Shown: positions 8,781-15,994 of the stretch, piece by piece | Layout: each line of letters starts with the position of its first letter | How positions within the stretch are numbered: the first letter of the stretch is position 1 | Assembly: GCA_039591075.1 (NCBI GenBank) | Contig: JBDHEI010000010.1 | Span: forward strand, 1 to 64,000 | Source of the DNA: JAOTVV01 sp039591075 | Lineage (GTDB): Bacteria; Gemmatimonadota; Gemmatimonadetes; Gemmatimonadales; GWC2-71-9 | Length of the DNA: 64,000 nt | Direction of reading: 5' to 3' | Program-made: the position numbers and the translations under genes | Notes under the pieces: model-generated | Databases searched by the model: none | The model's input: the letters and a program-made list of their open reading frames with translations, nothing else | Told to the model about the DNA's origin: nothing

Positions 8781-9453
8781 TGGCCACCAACTCCCGGTAG
8801 CGGGACACGATGGCGCCAGCGTCGGGACCGGGCAGCGGCTCCAGCGCCGCGAGCCGTCCGCTCACCATGTATCCCACACGTGCCGTCACGCTGGTCAATT
8901 CGATCAGCTGGTGCGTGGCGATCAGCAGGGCGGCACCGCGGGCTTTCAACTCGGCAATCACGGCCAGCACGATCTGCGACGCGGCGTCGTCGAGGCCGGT
9001 GAGGGGTTCGTCGAGGAGGAGCACGTCCGGCTCGTGGAGCAGGGCGCGCGCGATCGCGAGCCGCTGCAGCATGCCCCGACTGAAGGTGGCGATCCGCTCG
9101 CCGGACACGTGTCCCAAGCCGAGACGCTCGAGCAGTCGGTCGGCACGCCCGTCGTCGCGGAGACCATGCAGTCGGCCGAAGAAGACGAGGTTCTCGCGGG
9201 CGGTGAGGGCGTCGTACATCATGGTGTGGTGCGCCACCATGCCCACCATCCCCCGGTAGTCGATTCGCCCCTTGTGCGCTTTGAGGAGACCGGCCATGAC
9301 CCGGAGCAGGGTGGTCTTTCCCGCCCCGTTGCCGCCGACCAGCATCACCGCCTCACCCGACGCGACGTCCATCGAGACGTTTCGGACGACCCAGCGGTAA
9401 CCGAAGCGGCGTGAGACCTCGTGCACGCGGACGGCGGGTTCAGAGCTGGCCAT
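8770..9453 (-). CDS. ccmA: Heme exporter ATP-binding protein CcmA
   Basis: A 227-aa ABC ATPase. Walker A is GGNGAGKTTLL (~40-50), the signature is FSRGMLQRLAIARAL, and Walker B is DVLLLDEPLTGLDD followed by the H-loop (ATHQL). With CcmB/C/D it drives release of holo-CcmE in cytochrome c biogenesis. ccmE, F and H are not in this window, since the operon ends at ccmD next to the oppositely oriented aquaporin gene. Confidence 0.93.
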   Translation of the reverse strand: MASSEPAVRVHEVSRRFGYRWVVRNVSMDVASGEAVMLVGGNGAGKTTLLRVMAGLLKAHKGRIDYRGMVGMVAHHTMMYDALTARENLVFFGRLHGLRDDGRADRLLERLGLGHVSGERIATFSRGMLQRLAIARALLHEPDVLLLDEPLTGLDDAASQIVLAVIAELKARGAALLIATHQLIELTSVTARVGYMVSGRLAALEPLPGPDAGAIVSRYRELVASGV

Positions 9454-9636
9454 CGAGCTCCCGGCCCCGGTTGCGCTGCGCCGCGACGGCCCTGCTCGCG
9501 GGCGGTTCCGGGGTCACACCATCGAAGGGTGAAGCGCCGGTGCCGACCTGCGGCCCCGGCCAAGGCGCCGCAATATACCACGGCCTCCCGAGGCACGGCA
9601 CAAGCCATGCAGCACGTCCCTTCCGCGCCCCAGGGG

Positions 9637-9665
9637 TTGAGCGACCGCGCAGAAGGCGTTCTAAT
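9637..9665 (+). promoter_or_regulatory. Sigma70-like promoter for acetyl-CoA synthetase
   Basis: TTGAGC (9637-9642), a 17-base spacer, then TCTAAT (9660-9665), five of six -10 consensus bases. It lies about 65 bases before the acs ATG, in the 275-base divergent gap between ccmA and acs. No other gene is visible in that gap. Confidence 0.6.
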
Positions 9666-9728
9666 ATCCGGACCCACCCGGTCGCCGATCGGGTCGCGAT
9701 CGGTCACCTCCCGAACGAGGACGGTTCC

Positions 9729-11678
9729 ATGGAAGAGAAGCTGCAGACCCTGCTCAACGAGAAGCGGACCTTTCGGCCCCCGCGCGAGTTCACCCGAGCG
9801 GCCCATGTGGGGAGCAAGGCGATCTATAAGGAGGTCTCCTCCAAACGCCTGCGTTTCTGGGCCAACCAGGCCCGGGAGCTGAAGTGGTTCGCCAAGTGGA
9901 AGAAGGTCCTGGAGTGGAAGCCACCCCATGCCAAGTGGTTCGTGGGAGGGAAGCTGAACGCGTCGGTGAATTGCCTCGACCGTCACATCGATACGGCCAC
10001 CCGGAACAAGGTGGCGATCCTGTGGGAGGGCGAGCCGGGCGACCGGCGCGCCATCACGTACTGGGAGCTGTATCGCGACGTCAACCGGTTCGCCAACGCG
10101 CTCAAGAGCCTTGGCGTGAAGCGCGGCGACCGTGTGGCCATCTACCTCCCCATGATCCCGGAAGCCGTCGTGGCCATGTTGGCCTGCGCACGGATCGGGG
10201 CGCCGCACTCGGTCGTGTTTGGCGGGTTCGCCGCCCACGCGCTCCGCGACCGGATCAACGACGCCAAGGCCAAGGTGCTCATCACGGCCGACGTCGGCTA
10301 CCGGCGTGGGCAGCAGGTGCTGCTCAAGCGCAACGCCGACCAGGCGGTTTCTCAGGCACCGTCCATCGAGCACGTCGTGGTCGTGCGGCGCGAGGAAGCA
10401 CCCAGCACGCAGATCCACATGGAGCCGGATCGCGACGTCTGGTACCACCGGCTGATGGCCGACGCGGATACGTACTGCAAGCCGGCGGTGCTCGATGCCG
10501 AGCACATGCTCTTCACTCTCTATACGTCCGGGACCACCGGGAAACCCAAGGGTATCGTCCACACGACGGGCGGCTACATGACGCAGGCCGTCGCGACCAC
10601 ACGGTGGGTATTCGACCTCAAGCCCCAGGATGTCTACTGGTGCATGGCCGACATCGGGTGGATCACCGGTCACACCTACGTGGTCTACGGTCCACTGGCA
10701 CTCGGCGCCACGGCAGTGATCTATGAAGGTGCGCCGGACTGGCCGGACCGGGATCGCGTGTGGGACATCGTGGAACGGTACGGTGTGACCGTGTTCTATA
10801 CAGCCCCAACCGCGATCCGCGCCTTCATGAAGTGGGGCCCCGAACACCCCAAGAACCGCGACCTGTCCTCACTCCGGTTGCTCGGCACCGTAGGGGAGCC
10901 GATCAATCCGGAGGCCTGGATGTGGTACCACCGGCACATCGGCGGCGAGCGGTGCCCGATCGTCGATACGTGGTGGCAGACGGAGACAGGCGGGATCATG
11001 ATCACCCCGCTTCCGGGCGTCACAACCACCAAACCTGGATCGGCAACCGTCCCCTTCCCGGGGATCGAGCCGGAGCTGGTCGACGCCAACGGTAAGCCGG
11101 TCAAGGTGGGCGGCGGCTATCTGGTGCTGACCAGTCCGTGGCCTGGCATGCTCCGCACGATCTACGGCGACGACAAGCGATATCGGGAGCAGTACTGGAG
11201 CCGGTTCCCGGGCAAGTACTTCACGGGGGACGGCGCCAAGCGGGACAAGGATGGCTACTTCTGGATTCTCGGCCGAGTGGACGATGTGTTGAACGTGGCG
11301 GGCCACCGGATCGGGACCATGGAAGTCGAGAGTGCGCTGGTCTCACACCCGTCCGTCGCGGAGGCGGCGGTGGTGGGCAGGCCGCACGAGGTGAAGGGTC
11401 AGGTGTTGGTGGCGTTCGTCATTCTGCGCTCGGGGCACCAGGCGAGCCCGGCGCTCGTGGACGACCTCGAGGAACATGTCGTCACGGAGATTGGGGCCAT
11501 TGCCCGCCCCGAGGACATCATCGTCACGGCCGAACTCCCCAAGACGCGGAGCGGCAAGATCATGCGAAGGCTGCTGCGCGACATCGCGACTGGAACCGCC
11601 CTGGGCGACGTCACCACGCTGGCCGACCCCGCCGTGGTGGCGGCCCTCAAAGAGAAGTACGAGGCGAACGAGAGCTAG
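9729..11678 (+). CDS. acs: Acetyl-CoA synthetase
   Basis: A 649-aa AMP-forming acetate:CoA ligase making acetyl-CoA from acetate, ATP and CoA. The N-terminal ACS domain is at ~15-75. The core has the P-loop-like YTSGTTGKPKGIVHTTGGY, WWQTETGG, and YFTGDGAKRDKDGYFWILGR (A8 hinge). At the C-terminus, PKTRSGKIMRRLLR carries the lysine that Sir2/Pat-type systems acetylate in this family. ATG 9729 matches normal family length; the longer open frame upstream runs through the promoter. The stop shares a CTAG with the converging VKOR gene. Confidence 0.96.
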   Translation: MEEKLQTLLNEKRTFRPPREFTRAAHVGSKAIYKEVSSKRLRFWANQARELKWFAKWKKVLEWKPPHAKWFVGGKLNASVNCLDRHIDTATRNKVAILWEGEPGDRRAITYWELYRDVNRFANALKSLGVKRGDRVAIYLPMIPEAVVAMLACARIGAPHSVVFGGFAAHALRDRINDAKAKVLITADVGYRRGQQVLLKRNADQAVSQAPSIEHVVVVRREEAPSTQIHMEPDRDVWYHRLMADADTYCKPAVLDAEHMLFTLYTSGTTGKPKGIVHTTGGYMTQAVATTRWVFDLKPQDVYWCMADIGWITGHTYVVYGPLALGATAVIYEGAPDWPDRDRVWDIVERYGVTVFYTAPTAIRAFMKWGPEHPKNRDLSSLRLLGTVGEPINPEAWMWYHRHIGGERCPIVDTWWQTETGGIMITPLPGVTTTKPGSATVPFPGIEPELVDANGKPVKVGGGYLVLTSPWPGMLRTIYGDDKRYREQYWSRFPGKYFTGDGAKRDKDGYFWILGRVDDVLNVAGHRIGTMEVESALVSHPSVAEAAVVGRPHEVKGQVLVAFVILRSGHQASPALVDDLEEHVVTEIGAIARPEDIIVTAELPKTRSGKIMRRLLRDIATGTALGDVTTLADPAVVAALKEKYEANES

Positions 11679-12124
11679 GCGGCGGTGCCCCGGGTGGCGG
11701 CGGGCCGCCCCATGGCTCGAAGGCCGAGCACCGCCGCCACCAGAATGATGCTGACAATCACGGCCGATGCCACGCACCAGCGGCACCATGCGTGAATCAC
11801 CGCCGCCTCCAGATAGGTGAGATAGGCGCTGTAGGCCACGCCAACGCCGGCGACGAGCACGAGGCCCACGGTGGGCTCACGTCGCTCCTGCCAGCGAGGC
11901 TGGAGGCCGAGCAGGCTCAGCGCCAGGAGCGCCAGGTACGCCAGCATCCCGAAAAAGGCCACTGGAATCCCAAACAGCTCCGCGTACTCGGAGAGCTGGA
12001 CGATCTCGCACCCACCATCCCCGCAGACGAGCGCGCCGAGCAGGCCGACCTTCCACAGCCAGAGATAGAGCGAGATCAGGAAGCCGACGAGCGCGAGCAC
12101 GGCGGCGACCATTCGGTGCTTCAC
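11675..12124 (-). CDS. Vitamin K epoxide reductase (VKOR) family protein
   Basis: A 149-aa membrane protein with four to five helices. It has the VKOR cysteine set: loop pair C34/C39 (LVCGDGGCEIV) and active-site C114-x-x-C117 (AWCRWC). In bacteria lacking DsbB, VKOR reoxidises a DsbA-like partner and passes electrons to quinone. The DsbA-like gene immediately upstream, overlapping by 4 bases, fits this role. It ends tail to tail with acs; both stops share the CTAG at 11675-11678. Confidence 0.92.
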   Translation of the reverse strand: MKHRMVAAVLALVGFLISLYLWLWKVGLLGALVCGDGGCEIVQLSEYAELFGIPVAFFGMLAYLALLALSLLGLQPRWQERREPTVGLVLVAGVGVAYSAYLTYLEAAVIHAWCRWCVASAVIVSIILVAAVLGLRAMGRPAATRGTAA

Positions 12125-12789
12125 CTCGTGCCGGCTCCTTCGGCTCGACGCACCAGCGCGACCACGCTGTCATAGGGGATCGACCCCACCACCAGCAGAC
12201 CCCCGATCAGGAAGCTGGGGGTGGAGTTCACGCCGACGGTCATGCCCTCCTCCCGACCCGCGGCGATCTGCGCCGCGTAGCGATCGTCGTCAACGCAGTC
12301 CTCGTACTGCTTTCTGTCGAGACCGATCGTCTCGGCGTACTGCTCGAAGCGTCGTGCCGGCCGGCGGTCCCGGACCCAGGTCTGCTGCCCAAAGAACAGT
12401 TGGTCCTTCATCTCCCAAAACCGGCCCTGTTCTCCAGCGCATGCCGCGGCCATGTGCGCCGCCGGAGACTTGGAATGCCCGGGCAGGGGGAAGTCACGGA
12501 ACCGGAGTCGAACGCGCCCCGTGGCGACCAGGCGCTGCTTGATGTCCGGTAGGGTGAGGATGGCGAAGTGCGCGCACGCGCCGCACTCGAAATCGGCGTA
12601 TTCGACGATCTCCACCGCCGCCGAATCGCTCCCGAGCAGGTGGCCAGGAAATGACGTCGCACTCACTGGGATCAGCCCGACGTCGACCGCCGAGCCCTCG
12701 GTGCGGGCCATCCAGATTGCGGCCGCGCCCACCACGGCAACGACGCCGAGCACGGCATAAAACGGCTTCAGATTCATCGACTGCGCCAT
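12121..12789 (-). CDS. DsbA-like thiol oxidoreductase (thioredoxin fold)
   Basis: A 222-aa periplasmic protein anchored by an N-terminal helix (~8-26). The thioredoxin-fold active site is C69-G-A-C72 (EYADFECGACAHF), followed by a helical insertion and the cis-Pro loop NSTPSFLIGG, as in DsbA/BdbD family members. It probably introduces disulfides into exported proteins and is recycled by the VKOR encoded just downstream in the same operon. Confidence 0.92.
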   Translation of the reverse strand: MAQSMNLKPFYAVLGVVAVVGAAAIWMARTEGSAVDVGLIPVSATSFPGHLLGSDSAAVEIVEYADFECGACAHFAILTLPDIKQRLVATGRVRLRFRDFPLPGHSKSPAAHMAAACAGEQGRFWEMKDQLFFGQQTWVRDRRPARRFEQYAETIGLDRKQYEDCVDDDRYAAQIAAGREEGMTVGVNSTPSFLIGGLLVVGSIPYDSVVALVRRAEGAGTR

Positions 12790-13094
12790 GGCTCCTCATC
12801 CTCGTCGTCGGGGCCCAGCTCCACGCCGTCAGCCCCGAAATCCAAGTGCTCCATCTGCCGGCGGGCCTGATCGACCAGCCGTCGGTTGCGCGCCGCTTCC
12901 GGCGAATCGTAGGTGCAGCGAACCTCGTAATGAAACAGCTCGCTGCGGGCGTCGCCCATCAGCTTCAGGAGCTCCGGGCCACCCGACAGGAGGTTCCCGT
13001 CGGCGTCCAGCTCCCGGATCCGGGCAGCCAACGCCCTCAGCAAGTCCCGTAGCCTGGCCGCGCGCGACTCCTCGTCATACGTAGGCTCCGACAT
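12774..13094 (-). CDS. Hypothetical acidic protein
   Basis: A 106-aa soluble protein from ATG 13094, chosen because GAGGAG sits 7 bases upstream; a more upstream ATG (13145) has no such site. It has a charged helical N-terminus (DEESRAARLRDLLRALAARI), a Cys in YEVRCTYDSPEA and a very acidic tail (GPDDEDEEP). Its end overlaps the start of the DsbA-like gene, so it is first in that operon. I recognise no domain. Confidence 0.6.
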   Translation of the reverse strand: MSEPTYDEESRAARLRDLLRALAARIRELDADGNLLSGGPELLKLMGDARSELFHYEVRCTYDSPEAARNRRLVDQARRQMEHLDFGADGVELGPDDEDEEPWRSR

Positions 13095-13238
13095 ACTGCT
13101 GCTCCTCAAGGGAAGGTCGTGACGGTCTCTGTGCAATCTAGTCACTTTTCGGGTCGGTTTGCGCGCCTTCCGTCAGGTGTTTAACTTTGTCGGCTGAGGA
13201 ATACTCGCCCCATATTTGAGGCCATCGGAGTGCACTGC

Positions 13239-13496
13239 ATGGGAAAAGCCAGTCCGAAGCACGACGGGTCGACCGCGCTCGAGAAGGCGCGTGACGAGCT
13301 GTACAGCCACATACTGCGGTGCGGCGTCCTGCAAGCGACGCCGGAACACCAAAAGGAGTGGTTTGACGACACGATCGAGTACATGTCTGAGCGGTATCCC
13401 CTGACGGAGTCCCATCTCGAGACCCTGCGAGGCCTGGGTGAGCGGTACTGTCAGCCCGTGATCAGCCATGGCCCGGCGGTGACCGCCGGCAGCTGA
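13239..13496 (+). CDS. Small hypothetical protein
   Basis: An 85-aa soluble, mostly helical protein from ATG 13239 (GGAG 9 bases upstream; an in-frame GTG at 13230 is an alternative). It contains HILRCGVLQATPEHQKEWF and IEYMSERYPLTESHLETLRG, with a late Cys. No known family recognised. A strong intrinsic terminator follows, which supports independent transcription. Confidence 0.6.
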   Translation: MGKASPKHDGSTALEKARDELYSHILRCGVLQATPEHQKEWFDDTIEYMSERYPLTESHLETLRGLGERYCQPVISHGPAVTAGS

Positions 13497-13526
13497 CCGC
13501 CGCATCCCCGTTTCGGTAGTCAGGAT

Positions 13527-13557
13527 ACCCCGCTCAGCCCGCGGGGTTCTTTTTTTT
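13527..13557 (+). terminator. Rho-independent terminator
   Basis: Stem ACCCCGC / GCGGGGT (7 bp, 7-base loop) followed by TCTTTTTTTT. It is about 30 bases after the stop at 13496 and oriented to end the plus-strand transcript only. Confidence 0.88.
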
Positions 13558-13572
13558 GACTGTGTTCACGGT

Positions 13573-14037
13573 TTACCGGCGTGACGGTCGCCAGCGAACC
13601 CGAAACCCGGCGGACGCGCGCACCCCACCGGCCAGCCCCGCCTCCACGAACCATCCGCTGCGCCCCCCGGGCGCCGTTTCCACTCCGACCAGCACCACCA
13701 CGTACTCCACGAACTCGTCCTCGGTCGCGCCGACGGTGACGCCGCCGCCCGCGTACGGGGCAAGCCCACGGCGCCGAAACGGATTGAGGTGGTAGGACAC
13801 CACCAGCTCGGCCCTGCCGGCCAGCGCCCCTCGCCGATCGCCGACGTTGGCGCTGATCCCGATGCGCGCTCGACCGCGGCTGCGCAGAGCGAACCCCATG
13901 CCGCCACCCACAAACGTCGAATCGGCAAAGGCCGCGAGTCCCTGAACCTGCCACTCCCTCGCCTGTCCGTGGAGTCCCGTCGCCGCCAGCGTGAGTAGGC
14001 CCACGACCACGAGTGCGCTACGCAAGCTCGAGCTCAT
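13573..14037 (-). CDS. Hypothetical exported, outer-membrane-barrel-like protein
   Basis: A 154-aa protein with a signal peptide (LRSALVVVGLLTLAATGLHG). The mature part consists of alternating Gly/aromatic strands (GGGMGFALRSRGRARIGIS, LAPYAGGGVTVGATEDEFV) that look like a small beta-barrel. Its start lies 20 bases inside the OsmC gene, so it is the last gene of the four-gene minus-strand operon starting at 15493. Function unknown. Confidence 0.6.
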   Translation of the reverse strand: MSSSLRSALVVVGLLTLAATGLHGQAREWQVQGLAAFADSTFVGGGMGFALRSRGRARIGISANVGDRRGALAGRAELVVSYHLNPFRRRGLAPYAGGGVTVGATEDEFVEYVVVLVGVETAPGGRSGWFVEAGLAGGVRASAGFRVRWRPSRR

Positions 14038-14434
14038 GGTCGACGCGGATGTCCGGAGCGAGCGAGTGCACCACGGAGCAGTACTTCTCGAGTGACAGGG
14101 TCACCGCCCGCTCCGCCTTAGCGCGGTCCAGACCCTCGCCAGCCATTCGGTAGCGAAACCGAATGGCGATGAAACGACGCGGTTCCTCGTCACGTCGCGT
14201 TCCCTGCACGTCGACCGTCAGCGTCCCCAGACCCACGCGCATCTTCTTCAGCGTCACGACGACGTCGGCAGCCGAGCAGCTGGCACACGCGAGAAGCAGG
14301 GTGAGCATCGGGCTCGGACCGACTGCCCCGTCGCCGTCGATCGTCACGCTCGGCGTCGAAGGATCGATCCCGCCTCCCGTGAAACGTAGCCGCTCTCCGG
14401 TCCACTCGAGTCGCACCGCCCGTTCCTGCGGCAT
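14018..14434 (-). CDS. OsmC family protein
   Basis: A 138-aa cytoplasmic protein of the OsmC/Ohr fold. Two cysteines occupy the family positions: C53 on the central helix (LLLACASCSAADVV) and C119 (LEKYCSVVHSL). OsmC proteins reduce organic hydroperoxides with this Cys pair. The sequence looks more like the YhfA/OsmC subgroup than Ohr. It overlaps the downstream barrel-like gene and follows another by one base. Confidence 0.88.
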   Translation of the reverse strand: MPQERAVRLEWTGERLRFTGGGIDPSTPSVTIDGDGAVGPSPMLTLLLACASCSAADVVVTLKKMRVGLGTLTVDVQGTRRDEEPRRFIAIRFRYRMAGEGLDRAKAERAVTLSLEKYCSVVHSLAPDIRVDHELELA

Positions 14435-14435
14435 C

Positions 14436-14939
14436 TCACCTCCACCGTCGGGTCGTGAGTCCGATCATGAATCGGTGTCGATCGAACGCGTCCATCGCAT
14501 GATACTCCAGGAGCCAGCTCACCGGATCTCGAACGCGCACCTCGAACCCGACGGCGAGCTGGATCCACACGCCGGGGCATCCGGGGTCCTGCCCGCACAA
14601 CTCCCGGCCGAACAGGCCGAGTCCCGCACCGAGATACGGGATGACCACCTGTGCGTCATCGACAAACCGATACATCAACTCGAGGCTCGCCACGTACGTG
14701 TTGTCGTCGCCCAGGAATCCGAGATCACCGGACGGCCGCAGCCTGAGCCGACGGGTGAACAGATGCCCGACGTCGAGGGCCACGGAGACGACCGCCTGAC
14801 CCCGTCCGTCGAAATCCACACCACCCCGCGCGCTGAATCCGTACAGGCCAAAGTCGGTTCGCGGCTCTTGCGCCCCCAGGGAGGTGAAGACCAACGCGAG
14901 CGGGAGCAACCAGCCCCACCCCGCCGTCCGAGAGCGCAT
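14436..14939 (-). CDS. Hypothetical exported outer-membrane-barrel-like protein
   Basis: A 167-aa protein with a signal peptide (WGWLLPLALVFTSLGAQ). ATG 14939 is chosen because AGGAG lies six bases upstream, whereas ATG 14945 directly abuts it. The mature part has strand-like repeats (GVDFDGRGQAVVSVALDVGH, YVASLELMYRFV, IPYLGAGLGLF), a CGQDPGC loop and a C-terminal strand (FMIGLTTRRW), as in small OmpW/OmpA-like barrels. It begins two bases after the phosphatidyltransferase stop. Confidence 0.62.
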   Translation of the reverse strand: MRSRTAGWGWLLPLALVFTSLGAQEPRTDFGLYGFSARGGVDFDGRGQAVVSVALDVGHLFTRRLRLRPSGDLGFLGDDNTYVASLELMYRFVDDAQVVIPYLGAGLGLFGRELCGQDPGCPGVWIQLAVGFEVRVRDPVSWLLEYHAMDAFDRHRFMIGLTTRRWR

Positions 14940-14941
14940 AC

Positions 14942-15493
14942 TCATCTCCTGCGAGTCGTGCGAAGTGTCCGGGCGGCTCGCGTGTAGTCGGCAATCGCGT
15001 ATACGGAGATCGCCGCGGTAGCCCACGCGAGCGGTCGCAGCAGATCGGACCCGGCGAGAAACGCGAGCAGCGTGAGCAGCTGGCCCACCGTCACGGCCTT
15101 GCCACCCGCGCGTGCCGGCAACGTGGTCGGCTTCCGCAGAGCCCACGTCGCACCGAACGCCAGAATGGCGACGAGATCGCGAAGCAACACGCCGATGAGT
15201 TCGAGCGGCCCGAGCACCCCGCTGCGGAGCACGACCACGAACGCCAGCACCACGAACGTCTTGTCGCAGACCGGATCGAGCACCACGCCGAGTCGTGAGC
15301 CACCGATGCGCCGGGCCCAGATCCCGTCGACAAAGTCGCTGGCCGCAGCCACGATCAGCACGATCAGGCGCACGCGCATGTCGGGCACGACGAGAAACAC
15401 CACGGACAACGGCAGCCGCAGGGCGGTGAGAAAATCGGGAGCCCTGACAAACGATCTTGGTTGCCGCTCGCCGCTGACGCCGGTACCTTCCAT
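14942..15493 (-). CDS. CDP-alcohol phosphatidyltransferase family protein
   Basis: A 183-aa membrane enzyme. It has the CDP-AP signature DG-xx-AR ... G-xxx-D-xxx-D (DFVDGIWARRIGGSRLGVVL, then DPVCDK) at ~55-80, plus about five helices. Such enzymes move a phosphatidyl group from CDP-diacylglycerol to an alcohol, e.g. glycerol-phosphate in PgsA; the acceptor cannot be told here. The spacing between AR and G is seven residues rather than the usual eight. ATG 15493 faces the divergent cNMP-binding gene. Confidence 0.82.
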   Translation of the reverse strand: MEGTGVSGERQPRSFVRAPDFLTALRLPLSVVFLVVPDMRVRLIVLIVAAASDFVDGIWARRIGGSRLGVVLDPVCDKTFVVLAFVVVLRSGVLGPLELIGVLLRDLVAILAFGATWALRKPTTLPARAGGKAVTVGQLLTLLAFLAGSDLLRPLAWATAAISVYAIADYTRAARTLRTTRRR

Positions 15494-15523
15494 ACTCTTC
15501 ACACGCTCGGGGCCGGAGGGACC

Positions 15524-15982
15524 GTGGACACCGCCCTGCTCAAACAAGCTGCCATCTTCGCCGATCTGGAGGACGCCGAGCTGGACCGCATCGGCGAGAT
15601 CTGCAAAGAGCAGCGCTTCAAGTCCGGCCAAACCATCTTCAAAGAAGGTGAGCCCGGTAACCGCCTCTTCATCATCGCTGCGGGCGAGGTGCGCGTGTCC
15701 CGGCAGGTACCAGGCTCGGGGGAAGAGGCCCTCGCCGTCCTCAAGCAAGGCGCATGCTTCGGCGAAATGGCCGTGTTCGACCGCTCCGAGCGATCGACCG
15801 ACGCCATTGCCAACACCGACTCCACGCTGCTCACCATCGAGCGATCCGACTTCGAGATCCTGCTGGACTTTGACCGGGACCTCGCTTTCAAGGTGCTCTG
15901 GGGCGTGGTGCGTCTCCTCTCCCAGCGCTTGCGCACCACCAACGAGAACCTCCGCTCCTTCCTCGCCATGTCGATGTTCTGA
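15524..15982 (+). CDS. Cyclic-nucleotide-binding domain protein without DNA-binding domain
   Basis: A 152-aa single cNMP-binding (CAP_ED) domain: FKSGQTIFKEGEPGNRLFII, then GEVRVSR, then FGEMAVFDRSERSTDAIA, where the phosphate-binding-cassette equivalent sits. The chain ends after the C-helix with no helix-turn-helix, so it is not a CRP-type regulator by itself. GTG 15524 follows GGAGGG; an upstream TTG would add unrelated residues. It may act as a stand-alone sensor or scaffold. Whether it binds cAMP or cGMP is unknown. Confidence 0.85.
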   Translation: MDTALLKQAAIFADLEDAELDRIGEICKEQRFKSGQTIFKEGEPGNRLFIIAAGEVRVSRQVPGSGEEALAVLKQGACFGEMAVFDRSERSTDAIANTDSTLLTIERSDFEILLDFDRDLAFKVLWGVVRLLSQRLRTTNENLRSFLAMSMF

Positions 15983-15994
15983 TCGGTCACCGGC

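Noticed and set aside
8770..9453. Unusual ABC signature (FSRGM) in CcmA
   Set aside because: It deviates from LSGGQ, but FSRGM/YSRGM is common in CcmA and ABC-2 ATPases, so it is not notable.
9345..10847. 500-aa open frame on minus
   Set aside because: It lies opposite acetyl-CoA synthetase, whose motifs are complete. Shadow of a GC-rich gene.
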